From NCBI GenBank assembly GCA_013695405.1, contig JACDAO010000152.1:1-11655 (forward strand): 11,655 nt of DNA, written 5' to 3'. The stretch is from Acidobacteriota bacterium. GTDB lineage: Bacteria > Acidobacteriota > Vicinamibacteria > Vicinamibacterales > Vicinamibacteraceae. How positions within the stretch are numbered: the stretch's first letter is position 1; each line of letters begins with the position of its first letter. Below, piece by piece: positions 1 to 6,037 of the stretch. The position numbers and the translations under genes are program-made. Under the pieces are notes generated by a model. That model worked only from the letters and a program-made list of their open reading frames with translations. It did no database searches and had not been told where the DNA came from.

Positions 1-2224
1 CGATCTGCTCGACCCCGACCGTCACCGTGGTGAGGCCCTTGACCAGGAAGCCGACGTCGATGCCGCCGATGTCGTTGCCTTCCTGCAGGTACGCCGTGTA
101 CAGCGGATCCGCATTGCCGGCTGCGACCGTGTCGGTGTTCAGCCGCTCGGCCAGCTGCTGCAGGACGGCCAGATTCTCGAACTCGACGACCGCCAGGATG
201 TCGGGCGACTGCAGTACGTCGCGCACCGTGAGCGACGCCTTCTGCAGCCGCGTCGCCAAGGCCGCCGGCGTCAAGGCCACGTCGCTCACACCGGCGTCGT
301 TGACCGTGTCGAAGAACCGCTCGAAGTTCTGCGCCCCGACCGTCACTTCGCCGGCCGATGGCACGGGCACGCCGCTGACCGTCATGCCGCCGCTCACCAG
401 CGGCGCCGGGGACGGCGACGGCAAGGGCAGCAGCGTGTAGCTGGTGAAGGCGTTCTCCAGCGGGCCGACCAGGTTGCTGACGACCGCTCCGGTCGCGACG
501 TCGATCCGCGCCCCGCCGACGCCGTCGCTGTCGACCCGGAGGCGTTCCGGGTTGGTGTCGAACCTGGGCAGTTGCGCGGGCGGAGCCGGCACCGGCGCCC
601 ACGCTTCGACCCCCGGCTCGCGGAACGGGCGCGGCGTCCCGGGCAGCACGCCGAAGAAGGCGCCGTTGCTCGTGGACGAGGCGTTGGCCTCGCTGAGGGT
701 ACCGCCGGTCGGCGCGACCACTACCAGTGACGGCACGCGCACGAGCATGCCCTCGTACTTCTCGAGCCCCGACACCACCGCCAGATCGGCCGCCACCAGC
801 GTCACGGCCGCAGGCCTCGGCTGAGCTGTCGCGATTGCGGAGACCGTGGCATTCGTCAGCTGGGTCAGCGTGTACGACCCCGGCGACGCCGTGGCACTGC
901 GGAACTCGGTGACGATGCCGGTCACCGTGACCAGGTGCGAGACGGCGGCGGCTGCAGGCAGCGCGGTGCCGGTGAACACGAACAACCCTTCGGACGATGA
1001 GGGGTCGGCGTCCTGATCGGCGGCCTGGCTCTGGACGAAGAAGCCGTTGCTCTTGTGCGCGGTCACGATGCCTCTGGTAGTGACCGACTGTCCCGCCAAT
1101 GGCGAGGCCGCGCCGGTCCCCTGAATCTGGCTGATCGGGGTCAGGGCGATGTCGTTGTCGGTGATGCTGATCGACAGCGTCGGCACCGGCGTGCCGTTGT
1201 ACACGGCGTCGCTGCTGGTCACGACGTGGGCGACCGATCCCTGATGTGGCGACGGCTCGACGGCCGTGTCGTCGACCGCCTGCACCACCACGGTCTGCGC
1301 GACGTTCCAGTTGACGGACGTGAATGTCACCGACGACACGTCGGCCGAGACCTGCGCGTCCGGCGTGATGGCGACCACCACATCGGCGGTCGGCTGGCTG
1401 GTGAGCACCAGGGTGTAGCTGTCGGTCTGCGACCCTTCGGCTACGACGGTCGACCCGCCGGACTGCGTCAGCGTGACGCGGCTGGGCGGCCCGGTCGGTT
1501 CGCCCAGTGGCGTCAGCGAGAAGTCGTCGACGGCCAGGCCGTCGTCGGCGCCGGCCGCATCCAGATCGGTCCACCGGATCCAGATGGTGGCGCCGTCCGG
1601 GATGGCCAGGTTGTCAATCGTCGCCGACAGGGTGACGCGGCTGGCCGCGGCATTGCCGTCCTTGGCGCCGACGGTGACGGTGATCGGCGCGACGAAATCG
1701 AGCGCATCGACATCGATCCAGCCAGCGCCGGTCAGCGACGTCGCCGAGAGGCTGTACTGGAAGTCGAGCCGGTCGGTCCGGGCGATCGTCCCGAGCCGCC
1801 ACTGCTCACCGGTGTAGGCGATCGACAGCCCGGTCAGGGTGGTGCCGGTGGCGTTGGTGAAGCTCGCGCCGAAGATCGGCACCAGCGATCCGCTGCGCAA
1901 CGACCCGAACGCCCGGTCACTGCTGCCGCTGGCTCCGTAACTGTACACATCGCCGCTGTTGCCGACGCCGTCGTCAGCCGCGTACAGCTCGTTGTCGCGG
2001 GCACCGCCGCCGCTCTCGGTCAGCGCCCAGCCGGCCGGCAGTGTGGCGTTGGCGGTGCCGCTATTGGCCAGGCTGTCGAAGTCCTGCGTGTACGGCACAC
2101 CGACTGCGGTGAGCGGCGCCTGCGCCCGCACCGAACTGGCGCAGAGCAGGACGAGCACGAGGTACCAGGCGCGACGCCACATGCGCTGACTGAGGAACGA
2201 ACTCGAGGTGGCGACACGCGTCAT
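1..2224 (-). CDS. Secreted ExeM/NucH-like endonuclease with Calx-beta-like domain (3' end outside window)
   Basis: The reading frame is open from 2224 to the window edge, giving 741 codons with no stop. An ATG at 2224 follows an AGGGAG-like ribosome site 9-10 bases upstream. Residues 1-36 form a signal peptide: arginines, then YLVLVLLCASS, and an Ala-Gln-Ala cleavage site at 34-36. A second ATG at codon 15 would also give a signal peptide. Residues ~40-240 are a beta-rich, Asp/Gly/Ser-rich domain. Residues ~248-358 resemble Calx-beta-like repeats (WNVAQTVVVQAVDD, then SISITDND). Residues ~363-500 match the OB-fold-like module of ExeM/NucH nucleases (SQIQGTGAASPLAGQSV, NGFFVQ, DQDADPSSSEGLFV). 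From ~629 an endonuclease/exonuclease/phosphatase domain begins (QNFERFF; DILAVVEFEN, with E681 the likely metal-binding Glu). The remaining catalytic His/Asp residues lie outside the window. Family members degrade extracellular DNA. I infer nutrient (phosphate) scavenging or biofilm DNA turnover. The family call is firm; substrate is not proven. Confidence 0.85.
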   Translation of the reverse strand, partial: MTRVATSSSFLSQRMWRRAWYLVLVLLCASSVRAQAPLTAVGVPYTQDFDSLANSGTANATLPAGWALTESGGGARDNELYAADDGVGNSGDVYSYGASGSSDRAFGSLRSGSLVPIFGASFTNATGTTLTGLSIAYTGEQWRLGTIARTDRLDFQYSLSATSLTGAGWIDVDALDFVAPITVTVGAKDGNAAASRVTLSATIDNLAIPDGATIWIRWTDLDAAGADDGLAVDDFSLTPLGEPTGPPSRVTLTQSGGSTVVAEGSQTDSYTLVLTSQPTADVVVAITPDAQVSADVSSVTFTSVNWNVAQTVVVQAVDDTAVEPSPHQGSVAHVVTSSDAVYNGTPVPTLSISITDNDIALTPISQIQGTGAASPLAGQSVTTRGIVTAHKSNGFFVQSQAADQDADPSSSEGLFVFTGTALPAAAAVSHLVTVTGIVTEFRSATASPGSYTLTQLTNATVSAIATAQPRPAAVTLVAADLAVVSGLEKYEGMLVRVPSLVVVAPTGGTLSEANASSTSNGAFFGVLPGTPRPFREPGVEAWAPVPAPPAQLPRFDTNPERLRVDSDGVGGARIDVATGAVVSNLVGPLENAFTSYTLLPLPSPSPAPLVSGGMTVSGVPVPSAGEVTVGAQNFERFFDTVNDAGVSDVALTPAALATRLQKASLTVRDVLQSPDILAVVEFENLAVLQQLAERLNTDTVAAGNADPLYTAYLQEGNDIGGIDVGFLVKGLTTVTVGVEQI

Positions 2225-2310
2225 CGGGCGGCTCCCTGTGTGCTGTGGCCTACGTTACACGAGTAGCCGTGTGATACGAGACCGGACCTGCGGCGCCATC
2301 CTGAAGCGGT

Positions 2311-2328
2311 GATGTGACGACGATGTGA
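2311..2328 (-). promoter_or_regulatory. Direct repeat of TCACATC at 11-base period upstream of the nuclease gene
   Basis: Read on the minus strand, TCACATC occurs twice, separated by GTCG, giving an exact 11-base period about 87 bases upstream of the nuclease ATG. An 11-base periodic direct repeat is the geometry of PhoB/PhoP-type Pho boxes, and secreted nucleases are common phosphate-starvation targets, so a response-regulator site is possible. I see no convincing third repeat. The same 132-base gap also holds an imperfect dyad at 2255-2274 (TTACACG, 6-base loop, CGTGTGA) and a weak TATCAC element at 2271-2276. I see no strong terminator after the DUF1989 gene that ends at 2357. Confidence 0.25.
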
Positions 2329-2356
2329 GGGGGCGTCGAGGCGGCCGATGGCAATC

Positions 2357-2965
2357 TCACCGTGTCGGCGGAGGCACTGGACCTGGCCAGACTTCGACGT
2401 CGATCGGCTTGAAGCGGTGGTTGTTCGACAGCTCGGCCGAGCAGGCCGTCACGCCAACGATCAGGTCGACCTCGGCGCGCAGATCGACGTAGTCACCGGC
2501 TCGTGACAGCGGCGGCAGCACCTGCAACGCGCCCGACGGTGCGATCTCGACGTTCATGAAGATGTTGAAGGTGGTCGGGATCTGATCTGGTTCGATGCCG
2601 AAGTGCGCCAGCGAGGTGGCCAGGTTCTCGAAGCAGCTGGGGTGGTGTCCGGACGTCTTGTAGAGCAACACGAACATCTCGGCGCTGCACGGAGTGTAGA
2701 GCAGGTCGTGGCGGCCGACCGTGTCGCCGGTGATCGTCAGCAGTGGCTGGCTCCGATTCGAATACAGCACGGCGCCCGTGGTCACGCGAATCGTGCTGTT
2801 GTAGTCGAGGGTCCGACCGGTCGACAGCCACTCCTTCGGATCGTCGCGCGAGAAGGCGATCAGGTCGGCGACCTGTTCCCCGAGCGGATCGGTCACGCGC
2901 AACGACGCCCCCCGATCGAGTCCGAAGGCGATGCCGGTCTGGGGGGCAATCCGCTGCCGGCTCAC
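2357..2965 (-). CDS. DUF1989 / urea carboxylase-associated family protein
   Basis: This 202-residue protein matches the DUF1989 family over almost its whole length. The features seen are RQRIAPQTGIAF and SLRVTDPLGEQVADLIAF (21-38), RTLDYNSTIRVTTG (51-64), LYSNRS (67-72), GRHDLLYTPCSAEMF (84-98), HHPSCFENL (107-115), TTFNIFMNV (131-139), GDYVDLRAEVDLIVG (157-171) and TACSAE (173-178). The conserved H107, H108, C93, C111 and C175 could bind a metal; this is inference. Characterised family members (CgdA/CgdB) act on carboxyguanidine in guanidine breakdown; most of the family is uncharacterised. I chose GTG at 2965 because it overlaps the stop of the upstream gene as GTGA and has GGGAG 7 bases before it. 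A GTG at 3010 would add 15 residues but lacks a ribosome site. It is the last gene of an overlapping three-gene unit, away from any urea carboxylase or guanidine transporter, so its substrate here is probably made by the two upstream enzymes. Confidence 0.85.
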   Translation of the reverse strand: MSRQRIAPQTGIAFGLDRGASLRVTDPLGEQVADLIAFSRDDPKEWLSTGRTLDYNSTIRVTTGAVLYSNRSQPLLTITGDTVGRHDLLYTPCSAEMFVLLYKTSGHHPSCFENLATSLAHFGIEPDQIPTTFNIFMNVEIAPSGALQVLPPLSRAGDYVDLRAEVDLIVGVTACSAELSNNHRFKPIDVEVWPGPVPPPTR

Positions 2966-3759
2966 TCCTTGGCTCCCGGCGGCTGATCGCGCCGTACGTG
3001 GAAAGGACACTGCCAGTCACTGCCGACCTGGCGACCTGAGTACTGGGAGGCTTCCGAACGCTCACCGAACTCGGTCAGCATCGGGTTGACGCTGCCCTGA
3101 AGTGTACGCTCCGCCTCGCGGATGACCTGCTGCATGCGCGGATAGCGTCCCGACGATCGGAGTCGGTCGAACTGATCGTGCGGGTTGAAGATCAATGTCG
3201 GCCAGGCGAACCGCCGCGTCACCCGCGAACTGGCGGCGTGCAGGCCGACCACAAAGAACGCGGTCTGCGCGAAGCTGAACGAGAAGTGCGGATCGGCGGT
3301 GTCGGCGGCAACACCCTCGGTCCAGTCGTACTGGGCCGCGTCGAGCTCGTGCAGGTGTTGCAGTGTGGCCCAGAGCAGGCGCTCGAACGCCAGCTCGTCG
3401 GCAGGCAGCGGGCCGGCAAAACTCGCGACGAAGGTCTGGAAGTCGGTGTGCAGCGTCTCCCGATCCTGGATGAAGCTGAACAGATCCTTCGCCAGCCCGG
3501 CGCACGAGGCGGGCGATCCGAGCGCCTCGAACAACCCGAATCGGTAACCGCCCTGTCGGATCGCGGCCTTGGCACCGACGCAGCTGAAGTGTTCGTTGAG
3601 GGTCAGCGAGCGGAATCCATCATGGACGAACGCGGTCAGCGGCGACGGCGGCGTCCCGTCGGCGCCGACCAGGCGCTTGCCGTCGTACGAGCAGTAGTTG
3701 CTGTGCTCGCTCGCGACGGCGCTATCGAATGGATTGGAGATCAGCGTCACAGCGTGCAC
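2962..3759 (-). CDS. YqcI/YcgG family protein, GntA-type haem-dependent N-hydroxylase-like
   Basis: This 265-residue protein shows the hallmark blocks of the YqcI/YcgG family: HFSFSFAQTAFFVVGLHAAS (158-177) with RRFAWPTLIFNPHDQFDRLR following (182-201), RSEASQYSGR (234-243) and the terminal WQCPFH (249-254). The N-terminal part carries YCSYDGK (22-28) and the conserved segment around CVGAKAAIRQGGYRFG (60-75). The best-studied member, GntA of guanitoxin biosynthesis, is haem-dependent and N-hydroxylates a guanidino group; related haem proteins N-hydroxylate arginine. Candidate haem or active-site residues are H158, H174, H194, C251 and H254, but I cannot assign the ligand from sequence alone. 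The GTG start at 3759 has AGGAG 11 bases upstream, lying inside the end of the PLP enzyme gene (38-base overlap). The downstream DUF1989 gene overlaps its stop by 4 bases. Both overlaps indicate one co-translated unit. The family call is firm. The substrate is not known; arginine, agmatine or another guanidino compound is an inference. Confidence 0.85.
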   Translation of the reverse strand: MHAVTLISNPFDSAVASEHSNYCSYDGKRLVGADGTPPSPLTAFVHDGFRSLTLNEHFSCVGAKAAIRQGGYRFGLFEALGSPASCAGLAKDLFSFIQDRETLHTDFQTFVASFAGPLPADELAFERLLWATLQHLHELDAAQYDWTEGVAADTADPHFSFSFAQTAFFVVGLHAASSRVTRRFAWPTLIFNPHDQFDRLRSSGRYPRMQQVIREAERTLQGSVNPMLTEFGERSEASQYSGRQVGSDWQCPFHVRRDQPPGAKE

Positions 3760-4978
3760 GTCTCACCCACTCCTCGGGTTGCTCGCGCTCGCGCGCCAGC
3801 GACAGGTCTTCGTCGTGGTCGCACCACGCGACCGCACACAGTCCCTGCGAGAAGCGCGTCTCCCAGGGCAGGTGGTAGGCTCCGGCATGGAGCCAGACCA
3901 GCACGTCGCCGATGGCCACGTCTGACGGCAACGGCACGCGCGCCAGGACGTCGTCGGTCATGCATGTCGGGCCGCAGACAGTGGTCAGGCGCGCCGGCCC
4001 GGTCCGCGCCGGCAGCACCAGCAGCGGGTGAGGGCCAGCATCGGCGGCGAGCGCGTGGTTGGTGCGACCGCCGTCGCAGATCAGGTAACGGCTGTCGGGC
4101 CGGACCTTGGCGTCGATCACCCGAACCGCCAGGGCCGACGCCTGCTCGGTGACGAAGCGCCCGTTCTCGAGCCAGAGCTCTTCGAGCTGTGGCGCAAACA
4201 GCGACCGTGCCGCGCCGATCGCATCAATCAGCTCGGCGAGTGCTGGTGCGGCCTCGGCCGGCCCCGGCAATCCCCCGCCACAGTCGAGGAAGCGGGGTCG
4301 GAAGGCCGCGGCGTCGCTGACCCGCGCCGCATGTTCGACCGCCCTGCGGTAGGCGCCCGCGGCGTGGTGGTGCTGGCCGAGGTGGAAGTGCAGGCTCAGC
4401 ACGTCGGCGCCGGCGGCCAGCAGACGGTGCAGCGCGTGCACCGCCTCATCGGTGGTCATCCCGAACTGGCCACCGAACCGGTCGTCCCGGCGATCCCGCT
4501 CGTCGGGGGCGTGCACACGCACGCCGACGCGCCATCGACAGCGCAATGCCAGCGGCATCAACGCGTCGACCTCGGTGGCCGAGTCGAAGTGTACGCGTAG
4601 CCCTTCGATTGGATGACGTCCGAGCCAGCTGTGCTTGGCGACGCCGTTGACCAACAGCTGATCGACGTCACAGCCGAGCGCGCGGGCTGTCGCGAATTCC
4701 GATTCGCTGACTACTTCCACACCACGACCGGACCGGGTCCACCACTCCAGCAGACGCGGCAGCGGATGGGTCTTGAAGGAGAGCCACGAGCGGACCCCCG
4801 GGCCAACGCGCCGCTCGAGCTCGGCGAGCGCGGTTTCGACCGGGCGCACGCGCGTGACGTAACACGGCGTGCCGTACAGCGCCGCGGCGCGGTGCACGGC
4901 CTGCCGCCAGCAGTCCGCCTCGGGCAGGAGTGCTGAGGTCGCGACAGAGATGACGGCTGGGCGCTGGCGAAACACCAC
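3722..4978 (-). CDS. Fold-type III PLP-dependent decarboxylase-like enzyme (Orn/DAP/Arg decarboxylase family 2)
   Basis: From GTG 4978 this is a 418-residue protein, a normal length for family 2 decarboxylases. The N-terminal alanine-racemase-like barrel has the PLP lysine in LSFKTHP (K69), EVVSESEFATARALG, HFHLGQ (in place of the usual HFHIGS), LDCGGGLPG, and LENGRF in place of the usual EPGRF. The C-terminal beta domain carries ICDGG, CGPTCMTDDVL with the catalytic C339, and the GDVLVWLHAGAY block. Family members decarboxylate basic amino acids or conjugates of them in the cytoplasm. In ornithine decarboxylase the residue after the catalytic Cys is Asp and contacts the distal amine; here it is Met (M340), arguing against plain ornithine. 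The start is uncertain: the frame stays open upstream, with an ATG at 5038 only 15 bases from the divergent glycosyltransferase start, and no good ribosome site precedes either candidate. Homology begins near SALLPEADCW (15-24), which fits the GTG. It is first in the three-gene unit and overlaps the N-hydroxylase gene by 38 bases. Confidence 0.8.
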   Translation of the reverse strand: MVFRQRPAVISVATSALLPEADCWRQAVHRAAALYGTPCYVTRVRPVETALAELERRVGPGVRSWLSFKTHPLPRLLEWWTRSGRGVEVVSESEFATARALGCDVDQLLVNGVAKHSWLGRHPIEGLRVHFDSATEVDALMPLALRCRWRVGVRVHAPDERDRRDDRFGGQFGMTTDEAVHALHRLLAAGADVLSLHFHLGQHHHAAGAYRRAVEHAARVSDAAAFRPRFLDCGGGLPGPAEAAPALAELIDAIGAARSLFAPQLEELWLENGRFVTEQASALAVRVIDAKVRPDSRYLICDGGRTNHALAADAGPHPLLVLPARTGPARLTTVCGPTCMTDDVLARVPLPSDVAIGDVLVWLHAGAYHLPWETRFSQGLCAVAWCDHDEDLSLAREREQPEEWVRRARCDADLQSIR

Positions 4979-4982
4979 GGCA

Positions 4983-5018
4983 GCAACGTCAGAGCAACAT
5001 CGTTGCCAGCACTCGTTG
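4983..5018. promoter_or_regulatory. Nested GCAAC/GTTGC inverted repeats in the divergent intergenic region (candidate operator)
   Basis: GCAACATCGTTGC at 4994-5006 is a perfect 5-base inverted repeat around a 3-base centre. A further GCAAC lies at 4983, exactly 11 bases before the inner left half-site, and CGTTG at 5014-5018 lies 13 bases after the CGTTG at 5001. The inner and outer pairs are centred within about one base of each other. This is the layout expected for a regulator binding as two dimers on one DNA face between divergent genes. No regulator gene is in the window. If the PLP gene started at 5038, these repeats would be coding, so their role depends on that start. Confidence 0.35.
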
Positions 5019-5032
5019 ATGCGCACTATGCT
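5003..5032 (+). promoter_or_regulatory. Possible sigma70-type promoter for the glycosyltransferase operon
   Basis: TTGCCA at 5003-5008 is followed after an 18-base spacer by TATGCT at 5027-5032. These match four or five of six positions of the -35 consensus and four of six of the -10 consensus. Transcription would begin near 5039, leaving a very short leader before ATG 5054 and no clear ribosome site. On the opposite strand CATAGT (5025-5030) could be a -10 for the PLP gene, so the two promoters would overlap. The support is consensus matching only. Confidence 0.25.
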
Positions 5033-5053
5033 CCGCATGCTGTGACTCACGCG

Positions 5054-6037
5054 ATGACCTACCTGGTGCCGATTCGATCGCGGCGGCCGGTTTCCGAGGA
5101 GTTCCTCGCCTATCTCGCGTACCTGATGAATACCGCTGTGCTGGCCGATGTGATCGTGATCGACGGCTCCGATGACGGCGTGTTCGCAGACTTCGCGTGG
5201 CGTCATCCGTCCGGGGTCCGCCATGTCCCCGTGGCACCCGACCTCGCGACGCTCGCCAACGGCAAGGTCGCCGGCGTGCTGACCGGGATTCGCCATGCCT
5301 CGACGGCGTACGTGGTGGTAGCCGACGACGACGTGCGGTACGACGCGGCTGGCCTGGTCGCGCTGCAGCACGCGCTGCAGGACGCAGAACTCGTCAGGCC
5401 GCAGAACTACTTCGACCCACTGCCGTGGCACGCCTGCCTCGACACGGCGCGCACCTTGATCAATCGGGTCACCGGTGGCGACTGGCCGGGTACGTTCGGC
5501 GTCCGTCGCGCGGTGCTCGAGCGGACGGGTGGCTACGACGGCAACGTGCTGTTCGAGAATCTGGAGCTCGTCCGGACGGTACGCGCTGCTGGTGGGCGGG
5601 AGAGCCGTCCGCTGCAGTTATTCGTGCGGCGGCTGCCACCCAGAACAGATCACTTCTGGTCGCAGCGCGTGCGCCAGGCGTACGACGAGTTCGCGCGTCC
5701 GGCCCGCCTGCTGACCTGGTTGTCCGTGATCCCCGTGCTGGCGCTGGCCGCGCGCCTCCATTGGCTGCTGTTCGGTGGCGTGTTGCTCGCTCCGCTGGCG
5801 GTCGCCGAAGCAGGGCGCCGGGTCGGCAACGGCGTGCGCGTCTTTCCTCTGCGCGCGACGCTGGCTGCGCCGCTGTGGGTGCTCGAGCGGGGTGTGTGTG
5901 CGTGGCTGGCGGTGGCCGCGCGGGTCGCTCTGGGTGGTGTGCCGTACCGCGGCCGGGTGCTCTCACGGGCGGCCACGCCGTATCGGACCCTGGTGTCGAG
6001 GCATGCGTCCGCAGCGGGACCAGGGCCGCTGACATGA
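5054..6037 (+). CDS. Membrane-associated GT2 family glycosyltransferase
   Basis: This 327-residue protein begins with a GT-A Rossmann-like half (TYLVPIRSRRPVSEEFLAYL; ADVIVIDGSDDG at 31-42), then the metal/nucleotide-sugar-binding DDD at 91-93 within AYVVVADDDVRY, and an acceptor-side segment GTFGVRRAVLERTGGYD with FENLE at 167-171. SQRVRQAYDEF (203-213) resembles the QxxRW-type block that precedes the membrane part of processive or ceramide-type GT2 enzymes. Hydrophobic stretches at about 219-253 and 263-293 should anchor the C-terminus in the inner membrane, with the catalytic domain in the cytoplasm. I chose ATG 5054 over an in-frame TTG at 5003 or GTG at 5042 because the GT2 fold starts right after it; none has a good ribosome site. 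Its stop overlaps the next start as ATGA. Donor and acceptor cannot be read from the sequence. It is the first gene of a four-gene overlapping operon, divergent from the N-hydroxylase unit. Confidence 0.8.
   Translation: MTYLVPIRSRRPVSEEFLAYLAYLMNTAVLADVIVIDGSDDGVFADFAWRHPSGVRHVPVAPDLATLANGKVAGVLTGIRHASTAYVVVADDDVRYDAAGLVALQHALQDAELVRPQNYFDPLPWHACLDTARTLINRVTGGDWPGTFGVRRAVLERTGGYDGNVLFENLELVRTVRAAGGRESRPLQLFVRRLPPRTDHFWSQRVRQAYDEFARPARLLTWLSVIPVLALAARLHWLLFGGVLLAPLAVAEAGRRVGNGVRVFPLRATLAAPLWVLERGVCAWLAVAARVALGGVPYRGRVLSRAATPYRTLVSRHASAAGPGPLT

Noticed and set aside
1055..2266. 403-codon open frame on the plus strand, plus shorter plus-strand frames over 27-912
   Set aside because: They lie antisense to the nuclease gene, are rich in Arg/Gly/Ala and show no domain. 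The minus strand gives a signal peptide and recognisable ExeM/NucH blocks.
2225..2356. Guanidine riboswitch or other structured leader near the DUF1989 gene
   Set aside because: The gap lies downstream of the DUF1989 gene and I see no conserved riboswitch core in it or in the 75-base divergent region.
3178..4152. 324-codon plus-strand frame over the N-hydroxylase and PLP genes
   Set aside because: It is an antisense shadow with Arg-rich sequence and no motif, against two strongly supported genes on the other strand.
4979..5431. Long N-terminal extension of the PLP enzyme frame up to 5431
   Set aside because: The extra residues are antisense to the membrane GT2 gene and do not resemble the decarboxylase fold, which begins after about 4978.
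5197..6033. Upstream extension of the second GT2 frame
   Set aside because: It overlaps the first glycosyltransferase in another frame and is low-complexity Arg/Ala sequence; GT2 homology begins shortly after ATG 6034.
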